Source: Symmachiella dynata
Lineage (GTDB): Bacteria; Planctomycetota; Planctomycetia; Planctomycetales; Planctomycetaceae
Direction: 5' to 3'
DNA length: 64,000 nucleotides
Assembly: GCF_007747995.1 (NCBI RefSeq)
Contig: NZ_CP036276.1
Location: 502,001 to 566,000 of the forward strand
The notes under the pieces are model-generated. The model saw only the letters and a list, made by a program, of their open reading frames with translations. It searched no databases and had not been told where the DNA came from. Made by a program: the position numbers and the translations under genes. This document shows, piece after piece, positions 26,467 to 33,638 of the stretch; the first letter of the stretch is position 1, and the number at the start of each line of letters is the position of its first letter.

Positions 26467-27105
26467 TCACGACAACAGCAGGCGTTCGCCGGTAACATCA
26501 TCATCGAGCGTGATATGACAATTCGAGATTGCGAATTGTTGGTCCGTAAACCATCGTTGAAATGCGGGAATGTCGAATTGCGTTTCTCCTAGGAGGGAGC
26601 GGTCTGGCAGAAAGCTGATTTGTTCCCATGTTTTAGTAGTGTCGCCTATCTCGGCGAAGGGACCGACCGGGGCTCCTCGTTGATACTCTTGTCGCCAATG
26701 CCGGGCATCGATACCACAATCGACTTTCAGCCACTCGCTCAGTGCATTGACAACGACGACCCCCACTCGACACAGATCTTTATTGACGGCACGTTTGGCA
26801 TCACGGCAAGCGTACATGATCGTCAAGAGACTCTGAATGGCTGGCAATCCGTCGCTGCCGATGAGTGGAAGCGGTAGCCCGTTGTCCCAAATGGCGATAC
26901 TCCCGTCACCGCGGATTGTTATGCGAATCTCTGTTGCGCAACCTTCGAGTGCGTTGTCCAGTGAAATGCACAGACATTCCTGCACGAGAGAATTCACTGC
27001 ATGCCGCTGGCCGAATTCAGGCAAATACATGGTCGGCCGAGCACGAATCCCGTCTGTTGCACTGAACGAATTTATTGGCTGTGTGTTATCGCGAGAATTT
27101 GACAT
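26467..27105 (-). CDS. Degenerate GyrB/ParE-type GHKL ATPase-domain protein
   Basis: 212 residues that align with only the N-terminal ATPase domain of GyrB/ParE: IRARPTMYLPEFGQ matches the RKRPGMYIG-type start, VQECLCISLDNALEG matches VYEVVDNSIDEALAG, WDNGLPLP matches DNGRGIP, and VGVVVVNALS matches VGVSVVNALS. The catalytic-type Glu43 and Asp74 remain, but the Asp-Asn pair of the Mg site reads Cys46-Ile47 and the Gly-rich ATP lid (GGLHGVG) reads DLCRVG. The transducer, TOPRIM and other gyrase parts are missing. It is therefore unlikely to be a topoisomerase. A good extended -10 promoter lies just upstream (27135-27143). Confidence 0.82.
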   Translation of the reverse strand: MSNSRDNTQPINSFSATDGIRARPTMYLPEFGQRHAVNSLVQECLCISLDNALEGCATEIRITIRGDGSIAIWDNGLPLPLIGSDGLPAIQSLLTIMYACRDAKRAVNKDLCRVGVVVVNALSEWLKVDCGIDARHWRQEYQRGAPVGPFAEIGDTTKTWEQISFLPDRSLLGETQFDIPAFQRWFTDQQFAISNCHITLDDDVTGERLLLS

Positions 27106-27134
27106 GACGCATTCCCCTTTGACGAGAGAGTTGT

Positions 27135-27143
27135 ATTATAACA
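27135..27143 (-). promoter_or_regulatory. Extended -10 promoter of the GyrB-like gene
   Basis: On the reverse strand the sequence is TGTTATAAT, a perfect TATAAT with the TGn extension. No good -35 is present at 17 bp, which is normal for extended -10 promoters. The leader to the start codon at 27105 is about 20-25 bases and contains AAAGGGG as ribosome binding site. This is the clearest sigma-70-type promoter in the window. Confidence 0.65.
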
Positions 27144-27207
27144 AATTCCACGTCCTTCAGACTCTGACTCAGTGGTTGGTCGACACACGCTAGATGAAAC
27201 ACGCCCC

Positions 27208-27693
27208 ATGATCGGCATCCTCGCGGACACACACAATCACGTCAAACGCACACTGGCCGGTGTGCGGGTGTTGCAAGAGCAGGGGGCGGAGGTGTTGGTG
27301 CATTGCGGCGATTTGGCGAGTCCCGAAATCGTCGAGATCTGCGCCGTGCTGCCGCTGTATTTTGTGTTCGGCAATCACGACGCGGACAGCGCCGCTGATT
27401 TGAAACAGGCAGCCAAGAAACATGGGGCAACCTGTCTGGAGTGGGGCGGGCAGTTCGAGCATCGCAGCAAACGGATCGCCGTCGTCCACGGCCACATGAC
27501 GATCGACCTGCGGCCGTTGCTGGAATCCGAACCCGATTACCTACTCACTGGCCACACCCACACCGCCCGCGACTGGCAATCCGGCCCCACCCGCCGCATC
27601 AACCCCGGCGCATTGTTCCGCACCAGCGAACCATCCGTGGCGCTGTTGGATGTGGTGGCGGATGACGTGCGGTTCTTACGGGTAGTTGTGTAG
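27208..27693 (+). CDS. YfcE/MJ0936 family metallophosphoesterase
   Basis: 161 residues with the full calcineurin-like motif set: GILADTHNH at the start, HCGDLAS, FGNHDAD, VVHGHM and TGHTHT. These bind two metal ions. Family members hydrolyse phosphodiesters, often cyclic nucleotides or unknown metabolites. ATG 27208 begins directly at the conserved first strand; an upstream in-frame start at 27172 adds 12 residues without family match. The end is GC-rich and close to the convergent TcmP gene. Not obviously part of the neighbouring systems. Confidence 0.92.
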   Translation: MIGILADTHNHVKRTLAGVRVLQEQGAEVLVHCGDLASPEIVEICAVLPLYFVFGNHDADSAADLKQAAKKHGATCLEWGGQFEHRSKRIAVVHGHMTIDLRPLLESEPDYLLTGHTHTARDWQSGPTRRINPGALFRTSEPSVALLDVVADDVRFLRVVV

Positions 27694-27735
27694 TAACAAC
27701 TTGAGAAGTGATTTTAGTGGTCGGAAATGACGAGT

Positions 27736-28644
27736 TCACAAACGCACTGTTTCGCCACCAGAAAGGATATCTGACGCAATTTTGGCACCCGTCGCCTTCG
27801 GAGTAGCCAATAGCAAGAAATAAAGGTGACCACCTTTTGAATTGCGAATCAAAGCTGCTTTGGATACGTGTCCAAAGGCCTTTTTCAACCGAGCGCGGTA
27901 CCAACGTAAAAGCGCTATACCAGAGTTTTCTGATTTTTCATCAATTTCTTCACCGAACAAGTTGAATTGTGGCTTATATAGTTCCCTGTACCAATCGGGC
28001 GAACCAAAGTATCTATCAAGCTTTTCCCGACTTTTTTTAGTAAGCTTCGTCGAATCACGGGGCAGGAGTCGTTGGATAGCCATCCCTACTGGAAAATTTA
28101 AAAACACTTCGATTGCTTCTGTTTGGGCGAGGTTTTGAAGAGTATCCCACCCCACCTGCATTCCGAAGGGATCAAGAAAGACGACTGCTCGGTTCGTTTT
28201 CCAATTAACTTTTTTGGAATTGACGACGCGATTCAGAAGAAACTCGTTGCAATCCAATTTGTGAATTGAAATGCTGCGAGAAGTTCCAAATTCTTCTTTC
28301 AATTGTTCGAGTTCAGTGGCGCGTTCAGCATTTTTTTCGACGAAAATATAGCCCGAAAATGGATTGTTAAGTTCTAGAGCGATCCTCGGAGAGCCTGCCA
28401 GAAAGGCTTGGTGTTCCGGTTGTTGAGATCCATCATGCGATAAATCCAGCAGTGCAGATTCAACTTCGAGTTCATTGACCTCCTTGTCACGTACCTGGTG
28501 CTTTCCAGGGCCAGCAAACGCATCAATGTAATAATAGCCTTCACACCAACTCTGTTTTCGCATGATCGTTGTGTAGGCATTCAAGTACTTCCCTAAGCGA
28601 TCAAGTTTGTCTTTCGCCCACGGACCAACTGTGCTGGAAGCCAT
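27736..28644 (-). CDS. Three-Cys-motif partner protein TcmP
   Basis: 302 residues resembling the TcmP family, which occurs next to Gp37/Gp68-like three-Cys proteins, as here. The visible motifs look like a Rossmann methyltransferase: YIDAFAGPG (39-47) as motif I, FVEKN (101-105), KLDCNEF (129-135) and VVFLDPFG (154-161) as a DPPF-like site. The C-terminal part is polar, with HLYFLLLATPKATGAKIA near the end. It starts 24 bp after the DUF5131 gene on the same strand, with GAGG 8 bases before ATG. Its base composition is clearly poorer in G+C than its neighbours, suggesting transfer. Enzymatic role is inferred, not known. Confidence 0.88.
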   Translation of the reverse strand: MASSTVGPWAKDKLDRLGKYLNAYTTIMRKQSWCEGYYYIDAFAGPGKHQVRDKEVNELEVESALLDLSHDGSQQPEHQAFLAGSPRIALELNNPFSGYIFVEKNAERATELEQLKEEFGTSRSISIHKLDCNEFLLNRVVNSKKVNWKTNRAVVFLDPFGMQVGWDTLQNLAQTEAIEVFLNFPVGMAIQRLLPRDSTKLTKKSREKLDRYFGSPDWYRELYKPQFNLFGEEIDEKSENSGIALLRWYRARLKKAFGHVSKAALIRNSKGGHLYFLLLATPKATGAKIASDILSGGETVRL

Positions 28645-28668
28645 ATTGCATCCTCAGAAATGGAGATA

Positions 28669-29478
28669 TCACGCGCTCGCCACCTCCAACAACTCATGTT
28701 CGATTTTTGAGCGCAATGTTTTTCGAGTTACCGTATCCGCCATCGCATGGCGTGAGATCTCCGGAAACTCGTCATAAGTCCGTCCCTCCAACTCCCGCCC
28801 CGCCAGTTTCTTCCGCACACCGCCCCATTGTTTGAAGAAGAACGGCACGCCTGCAGCGGAGCATTGTTCGCGGATGTTGACGACCCAGTCCGGGCGCATT
28901 GGGCGCGCACCGGCGCCGCTTTCGCCGCCGACGATCACCCAGTCAATGCCGCTCAAATCGAACGTGCCAATATCTTCCAGGAGTGGTTCGATCGACAGGA
29001 ACGTCATCGCTGCCCCTGCGTGACGAAGATGGTCAATTCGCGGTAGGCCGTGCCGGCGGTTTTCGACGCTGGTCCCCCACCAAATGTGCGGTTGCTGCGC
29101 GGCGGCCCGGAGCTTGGTTTGCAGTAAGTCTTGTAGACGTTGCGATCGTTTGGTCAAAACTTGATACACGTGCCAGTTGGCTGTGCACATCATTTCCACC
29201 ACCGCTTCTATGTAATCGTCCGGCACGTCTTCGTGAAACAGATCGCTCATGGAATTCACGAACACCATTTTCGGTTTCGACCATTTGAGCGGCTCCGTCA
29301 GTTTTTCTGGAACGAGTCGCAGGTCAAACCCCTGTTCATAGGGATGCCCCGGCACGCCGCGAAAACGTTCAGCAAACGTCTCCGCATAGCAATGCTTGCA
29401 GCCGGGGCTGATTTTGGTGCAACCCCGCATTGGGTTCCAGGTTGCATCGGTCCATTCAATTTTTGAGCCGTCACTCAT
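28669..29478 (-). CDS. DUF5131 (phage Gp37/Gp68-like) three-Cys protein
   Basis: 269 residues. The N-terminus IEWTDATWNPMRGC leads to a Cys triad C20-x6-C27-x2-C30 (CTKISPGCKHCYAE), like an iron-sulphur cluster motif of the radical-SAM kind. Later blocks are VFVNSMSDLFHEDVPDDYI, WHVYQVLTKR, WGTSVEN, FLSIEPLLEDIG and WVIVGGESG, which are constant in the family. No signal peptide; cytoplasmic. It is first of a two-gene operon with TcmP and has AGGTGATCA before ATG 29478. The biochemical role of the pair is unknown; a nucleic-acid-modifying reaction is a guess. Confidence 0.9.
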   Translation of the reverse strand: MSDGSKIEWTDATWNPMRGCTKISPGCKHCYAETFAERFRGVPGHPYEQGFDLRLVPEKLTEPLKWSKPKMVFVNSMSDLFHEDVPDDYIEAVVEMMCTANWHVYQVLTKRSQRLQDLLQTKLRAAAQQPHIWWGTSVENRRHGLPRIDHLRHAGAAMTFLSIEPLLEDIGTFDLSGIDWVIVGGESGAGARPMRPDWVVNIREQCSAAGVPFFFKQWGGVRKKLAGRELEGRTYDEFPEISRHAMADTVTRKTLRSKIEHELLEVASA

Positions 29479-29834
29479 TGATCACCTCGTTGTGTACATG
29501 TGTACATTATTGTCTTGCTGGCGCTGTATTGCAACGGAATTCCTACATCATTTCAAAAAAATCAGCCATGCCAAAACCGTATTGGTGCGGACTGGGGTGG
29601 GGATAGTCTCAAGCAAGTTACGACTTCGACGCATGTCAAAGACGCCGACAGTGTCGGTTGCGCCGAATCCCCCTCTTGCGCCGGCGGCGGGTGCTGGCGG
29701 GTATGCGAAGTGCGGATAAATTGGGCAGGAAGGCTAAAGGGGGTAGCCTGTGCGTGTCGAAGAAAAGAGATGAACGGGCAACGTCTGGTTGTCGGACGTA
29801 CGAAATACTGACACTTTTTGGGGATAACGGAGAG
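29479..29834. other. Divergent intergenic region, with a TGTACA dyad near its left end
   Basis: 356 bases between the DUF5131 gene (reverse) and the YTV-repeat gene (forward), so both promoters should be here. The TGTACA dyad is listed separately. GGAGAG before 29835 is the ribosome binding site for the YTV gene. No other signal was recognised. Confidence 0.4.
29493..29506. promoter_or_regulatory. Possible operator: two TGTACA half sites
   Basis: TGTACA-TG-TGTACA at 29493-29506, two palindromic hexamers 8 bp apart, lies about 15-28 bp upstream of the DUF5131 start codon on the reverse strand, a place where a repressor would block transcription or the leader. No regulator gene is adjacent. 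The repeat is seen; operator function is inferred. Confidence 0.4.
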
Positions 29835-31214
29835 ATGAAACACGCATTTTGGATCTCCGTCGCCGCCGGGCTATTCTTGGTTGCATGCGACGGAACTACA
29901 GCCGAAGCAGGATATTGTGGAGCAGCGAACTACTCATGCTGCCCAACGTCCTGTTGTGCCCCGAGCGGGGACTATTGTGCCGCGAAATCGAACTGCTGCA
30001 CCTGCTACAAGCAAGTGCGGGAAGTCAAATGGGAAAAAGAACAGTACACATGCTGCAAAACAGTGTATGACACTGTCTGCGAAAAAGTGCCGGTGCAATG
30101 CACTCGCAATGTGTACGAAACACGCTATCGCGATTGCTGCTACACCGTCTGCAAGCCGGTCTACAAGACTTGCTACCGCGACGTTTGTTGCACGGTTCGC
30201 CGGCCGGTTTACAAGACCTGCTACCGCGATGTCTGCTGCAAAGTTTGCAAGCCGGTCTACAACACCTGCTATCGCGACGTGTGCTACACGGTCTGCAAAC
30301 CGGTCTACAAAACCTGCTACCGCGACTGCTGCTACACGGTCTGCAAGCCGGTTTATAAGACCTGTTACCGTGACGTCTGCTGCACGACCTACAAACGCGT
30401 CTGCGAAACCAAATATCGCGACTGCTGCTACACGGTCTGCAAACCAGTCACGGAAACCAAGACGATCGACGTTTGCTGTGGCGAATGGAAAACCGTTACG
30501 GAACACTGCCCCGGTCCTGTGGTTTGCAAATGTGTTTGCGATCCCGGTACCTGGGAAACCAACTGCTGTGGTTGCTGCATCTACAAGCCGGGTTGCTGCC
30601 GCATGGTCAAACAACAGTGCCCCGGCACGACGATTTGCCGCAAAGTCTGGTGCCCCAAGACGGTCAAAAAGACTGTGTGCTGCACCCGTTATGTCACGGA
30701 AACCAAGCATCGCCGCGTGCCTTACACCTGTGTGAAATGCATCCCGTGCACGACAACCAAGAAGGTTCCGTACACGACTTGCAGCTACGTCCGCGAATGC
30801 AAAACGCGTCGCGTGCCGTACACGACCTGCACGATGGTTCGCCAGTGCTGCCACAAGAAGGTGCCGTACCGTACTTGCCGCATGGTCACCGAATGCGTCA
30901 CCCGCAAGGTGCCGTACACGACCTGCACCTACAAGTGCGAAACCATCACCAAGAAGGTGCCGTACACAACTTGTCAACACGTGACGCAAACCTGCACCCG
31001 CAAGGTTCCGTACTGTGTCTGCAAGCAAGTTTGTGAGACGAAGTACGTCACACGTCGCAAATGCGTGCCGCGTCAGGTTCAGGTCACCTGCACCCGCTGC
31101 GTGCCCCGCGTCACCTGCAAAATGGTGCCGGTCCAGGTCTGCTGCCCCGCCGACCCGGGATGCTGTGCCCCATCCGATTGTGCGGCTCCGCAAACCTGTT
31201 GCGAGTCCAAGTAA
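29835..31214 (+). CDS. Secreted cysteine-rich YTV-repeat protein (planctomycete cell-surface type)
   Basis: 459 residues. A signal sequence (HAFWISVAAGLFLVAC) precedes a Cys-rich mature chain. Two repeat blocks have a 16-residue (48-bp) period: residues ~95-210 with units such as YTVCKPVYKTCYRDVC, and ~305-420 with units such as KKVPYTTCSYVRECKT. Between them lies a Cys/Gly part (CNCGC-like). Such YTV proteins are known from planctomycete cell walls and may cross-link through disulphides. ATG 29835 is chosen because of GGAGAG just upstream and the signal peptide; earlier in-frame starts add non-signal sequence. A perfect terminator follows. Confidence 0.87.
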   Translation: MKHAFWISVAAGLFLVACDGTTAEAGYCGAANYSCCPTSCCAPSGDYCAAKSNCCTCYKQVREVKWEKEQYTCCKTVYDTVCEKVPVQCTRNVYETRYRDCCYTVCKPVYKTCYRDVCCTVRRPVYKTCYRDVCCKVCKPVYNTCYRDVCYTVCKPVYKTCYRDCCYTVCKPVYKTCYRDVCCTTYKRVCETKYRDCCYTVCKPVTETKTIDVCCGEWKTVTEHCPGPVVCKCVCDPGTWETNCCGCCIYKPGCCRMVKQQCPGTTICRKVWCPKTVKKTVCCTRYVTETKHRRVPYTCVKCIPCTTTKKVPYTTCSYVRECKTRRVPYTTCTMVRQCCHKKVPYRTCRMVTECVTRKVPYTTCTYKCETITKKVPYTTCQHVTQTCTRKVPYCVCKQVCETKYVTRRKCVPRQVQVTCTRCVPRVTCKMVPVQVCCPADPGCCAPSDCAAPQTCCESK

Positions 31215-31300
31215 TCGGTGAAAAGTAAGACGCTGGTTGTTTTCGTCCCAGGGCGACGAAATGACTAGTTTGGTGGCAAACTTGAATCCTTGCCCGTTCG

Positions 31301-31337
31301 ACAGGGGTCGGCTGAAAAGCCGACCCCTGTTTTCGTT
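31301..31337 (+). terminator. Strong rho-independent terminator after the YTV gene
   Basis: ACAGGGGTCGGCT at 31301-31313 pairs perfectly over 13 bp with AGCCGACCCCTGT at 31318-31330, with a GAAA loop, and TTTTCGTT follows. It is 86 bp past the stop at 31214 and is the best intrinsic terminator in the window. Confidence 0.9.
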
Positions 31338-31584
31338 GAGTGCCTCTCAAATCATCCACCCTGACGCCTCCCTCCTTGGCAGAACATTTGAGAGGGAGAT
31401 GGACCATGATGTGCTGTGAAAAAACTCAAGATTGCTCAACCAGGCGGCAAAACTGATTCAATCGTCACAGCTTGTCCGGCCGATACATCTTACGGAGCGG
31501 AGCAACCCACAGGCGCGCGGACGCGCTACGTACGGGTGTGCACCCCCGCTCGGGACCTTGTTTCGGCCAGGAGATTCTAACGCG
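31338..31584. other. Gap upstream of the epimerase operon
   Basis: Together with the terminator this makes a 370-bp gap. It should hold the promoter for the operon 31585-34807; no clear -35/-10 pair was found. AGGAG at 31568-31572 is the ribosome binding site of the epimerase gene. Confidence 0.4.
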
Positions 31585-32502
31585 ATGAAGATATTGGTCA
31601 CCGGTGGAGCAGGCTATGTCGGCGTGCCTTTGGTCTCCGCGCTATTGGATGCCGGACATCAAGTCACGATTGTCGACAATTTCATGTTCGGCTTCGAATC
31701 TGTGCTGCATCTTGTTTCGCGGCCGAATTTGAAGATGATCAAAAACGATGTCCGCAACGAGGACCTCTCGTATCTCGATGACAGCGACGTCGTCTTTCAT
31801 CTGGCCGCCATCAGCGGGTATCCCGAGTGCGAAGCCAATCCCAACTCAGCGCAGCGGATCAACCTCGATGCCTCGATCCGTATTTCCGATCATCTCTCCA
31901 AAGATCAACTGTTGGTCTTCGCCTCGACGACCTCCATCTACGGTGCATCCGGTTCGGTCAGTGATGAAGAGACCGAGGTCGCTCCGGTGAGCTTGTACGG
32001 CATGACCAAACTGCAGGCCGAACGGGTGATTATGCAGCGCGAGAATTCGATCTCGTTACGCTGGGCAACCGTCTTCGGCGTGGCCCCCCGCATGCGGTCC
32101 GGGTTGATGGTCAATGACTTCGTACAAAAAGCAATACACGAAGGAACGTTGGTGCTCTATTCGGGCGATTCCAAACGGACCTTCATGCACGTCAACGACA
32201 GCGTTGCTGGATATCTCTTCGCGCTGGAGCACGTCGACCAAATGCGAGGCGGCGTCTTCAACATGGGCAGCGAGGAGTTGAACTACTCCAAACGGGATAT
32301 CGCCGAAAACATCCATCGCTACGAATCATTCGAAATCGTCGATTCCAGCATGTGCGACAAAGACGTGCGGCATTTTTATGTCTCGTACGCTAAAGCCAAG
32401 GCGCTGGGATTTGAATGTCAGTATTCACTCGACGATGGCATCGTGGAGTTGATCAAGCTGTATCGCTTTTTCAATCCGCACTCGTTTATTAAAGCGATTT
32501 GA
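31585..32502 (+). CDS. NAD-dependent sugar epimerase/dehydratase (extended SDR)
   Basis: 305 residues. The N-terminus MKILVTGGAGYVGVPL is the Rossmann glycine motif of GalE/RfbB-like enzymes. The active site shows FASTTSIYGASG and SLYGMTKLQAE (YxxxK). GDSKRTFMHVNDSVAGYL and GGVFNMGSEELNYS are later family blocks. It likely changes a nucleotide sugar at C4 or C5. It resembles the catalytic part of the 11167 protein, but without membrane helices. ATG 31585 follows AGGAG and coincides with the first strand. First gene of a four-gene run ending at 34807, though a fold-back repeat separates it from the cupin gene. Confidence 0.9.
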   Translation: MKILVTGGAGYVGVPLVSALLDAGHQVTIVDNFMFGFESVLHLVSRPNLKMIKNDVRNEDLSYLDDSDVVFHLAAISGYPECEANPNSAQRINLDASIRISDHLSKDQLLVFASTTSIYGASGSVSDEETEVAPVSLYGMTKLQAERVIMQRENSISLRWATVFGVAPRMRSGLMVNDFVQKAIHEGTLVLYSGDSKRTFMHVNDSVAGYLFALEHVDQMRGGVFNMGSEELNYSKRDIAENIHRYESFEIVDSSMCDKDVRHFYVSYAKAKALGFECQYSLDDGIVELIKLYRFFNPHSFIKAI

Positions 32503-32505
32503 AAT

Positions 32506-32657
32506 GAGTGGCCGGTGGCCGGTGGTCAGTGGCCAGACAGACTCGTTTGTAGGTCATGCTGTGCATGACGCTGCTTGGGGAAATGTGAACCTATTGAGCG
32601 ATGTCATGCACAGCATGACCTACGGTTCTGGCCACCGGCCACTCGCTACTGGCCACT
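32506..32657. repeat. Nested fold-back (MITE-like) element
   Basis: A perfect 21-bp inverted repeat, GTAGGTCATGCTGTGCATGA... at 32549-32569 and its complement at 32603-32623, is nested inside outer arms of GTGGCC/GGCCAC words (about 32506-32535 and 32629-32657). The whole 150-bp piece can fold back on itself. It lies between the epimerase and cupin genes, ending a few bases before the ribosome binding site of the latter. Confidence 0.8.
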
Positions 32658-32677
32658 GAGAACCTGGAGATACGTCG

Positions 32678-33085
32678 TTGGCTACGATTGAAAAAGATGG
32701 CGTGCGATTGGCGACGCTGATTACCGTGGCGGATCGTGCGGAGGGACTTAGTTTTTTCTCCGAGGATGACGACTTCATCCAAGTCGGCATGTGGGGGTAT
32801 GACGCGGGCAAACATTTGCAGGCGCATATTCACAATGTCGTGCCGCGGCAAATCGACCGTACCCAAGAAGTGATCTGTGTGCTAACCGGACGAGTGCAAT
32901 GCACCGTGTTCGATGAATCGGAACAACGCGTCGAACAGGTTGTGCTGGAAGCGGGCGATGTCTTAATCCTGCTCCGCGGTGGGCATAGCTACGACATTCT
33001 CGAAGACGGCACGCAGGTTTTAGAAGTCAAAAACGGTCCCTATCCTGGGCCGGATGCTGATCGGAGGCGGTTTGACGGTGAGTGA
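32678..33085 (+). CDS. Cupin domain protein
   Basis: 135 residues with a cupin barrel: KHLQAHIHNVVPRQI gives metal-site His residues, TQEVICVLTGRVQCTVFD follows, and LEAGDVLILLRGGHSYDIL gives the second motif with its His. Small cupins in sugar clusters can be isomerases, dioxygenases or regulators. TTG 32678 has CTGGAGA 7 bases upstream and no ATG exists near it. It overlaps the next gene by 8 bases, so they are coupled. Function is open; a role in the sugar-modification operon is inferred. Confidence 0.85.
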   Translation: MATIEKDGVRLATLITVADRAEGLSFFSEDDDFIQVGMWGYDAGKHLQAHIHNVVPRQIDRTQEVICVLTGRVQCTVFDESEQRVEQVVLEAGDVLILLRGGHSYDILEDGTQVLEVKNGPYPGPDADRRRFDGE

Positions 33086-33638
33086 TGTCAAAGTCCATCT
33101 TGGTTGCGGCAAGCGCGAAATGCCGGGTTACCTGCACATCGACCTAGCCGATTTTCCGCACATCGATCATCAGCACGATATCGCCACGCTGCCCATGCTG
33201 AGCGACGATAGCGTGCAACTGATCTATGCCTCGCATGTGCTGGAATACTTTGACCGCATCGAAGTTGCCGCTGTGTTGCGCGAATGGCGGCGCGTGCTTG
33301 CGCCGGGGGGAACGTTGCGACTGGCTGTTCCCGACTTCGCCGCCTTATCCCGCGTCTATCAGGAACAAGGCGATCTGGATCTGGTCATCGGCCCGATCTT
33401 CGGCCGCTGGGAAGTCCCCGGGACGGACATTGTCGTTTTTCACAAAACGGTATACGACTTCGCTGCCCTCGAACAAGTTCTCGGCGACGCCGGTTTTACC
33501 AACGTGCGGCATTGGGAGTGGCGTGAAGTCTTCGTCGGCGAGTTGGCCGGCTACGACGACTATTCGCAAGCGTACGTTCCGCACATGGACAAAGACAACG
33601 GCCTGTTGACCAGCCTCAATGTGGAAGCCACCAAATGA
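33078..33638 (+). CDS. SAM-dependent methyltransferase
   Basis: About 186 residues. The start VHLGCGKREMPGYLHIDLADF is a compact motif I/II typical of polysaccharide-cluster methyltransferases; VQLIYASHVLEYF and REWRRVLAPGGTLRLAVPD follow in the order expected. GTG 33078 has GGAGGCGG 7 bases upstream and overlaps the cupin gene; an in-frame ATG at 33054 is further from any site. The end overlaps the aminotransferase by four bases (ATGA). It probably methylates a sugar or adjusts the end of a polysaccharide. Confidence 0.88.
   Translation: MSDVKVHLGCGKREMPGYLHIDLADFPHIDHQHDIATLPMLSDDSVQLIYASHVLEYFDRIEVAAVLREWRRVLAPGGTLRLAVPDFAALSRVYQEQGDLDLVIGPIFGRWEVPGTDIVVFHKTVYDFAALEQVLGDAGFTNVRHWEWREVFVGELAGYDDYSQAYVPHMDKDNGLLTSLNVEATK

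Noticed and set aside
29881-30735. Second forward frame of about 284 codons inside the YTV-repeat gene
   Set aside because: Composed of Ala/Thr/Arg/Ser words made by the 48-bp period in a shifted frame; no ribosome binding site and no domain.
29934-31193. Long open reading frame (about 419 codons) on the reverse strand opposite the YTV-repeat gene
   Set aside because: It mirrors the 48-bp repeats of the forward gene, is full of Ala, Val, Asn and Arg from antisense codons and has no start signals. The forward frame has the signal peptide, ribosome binding site and terminator.
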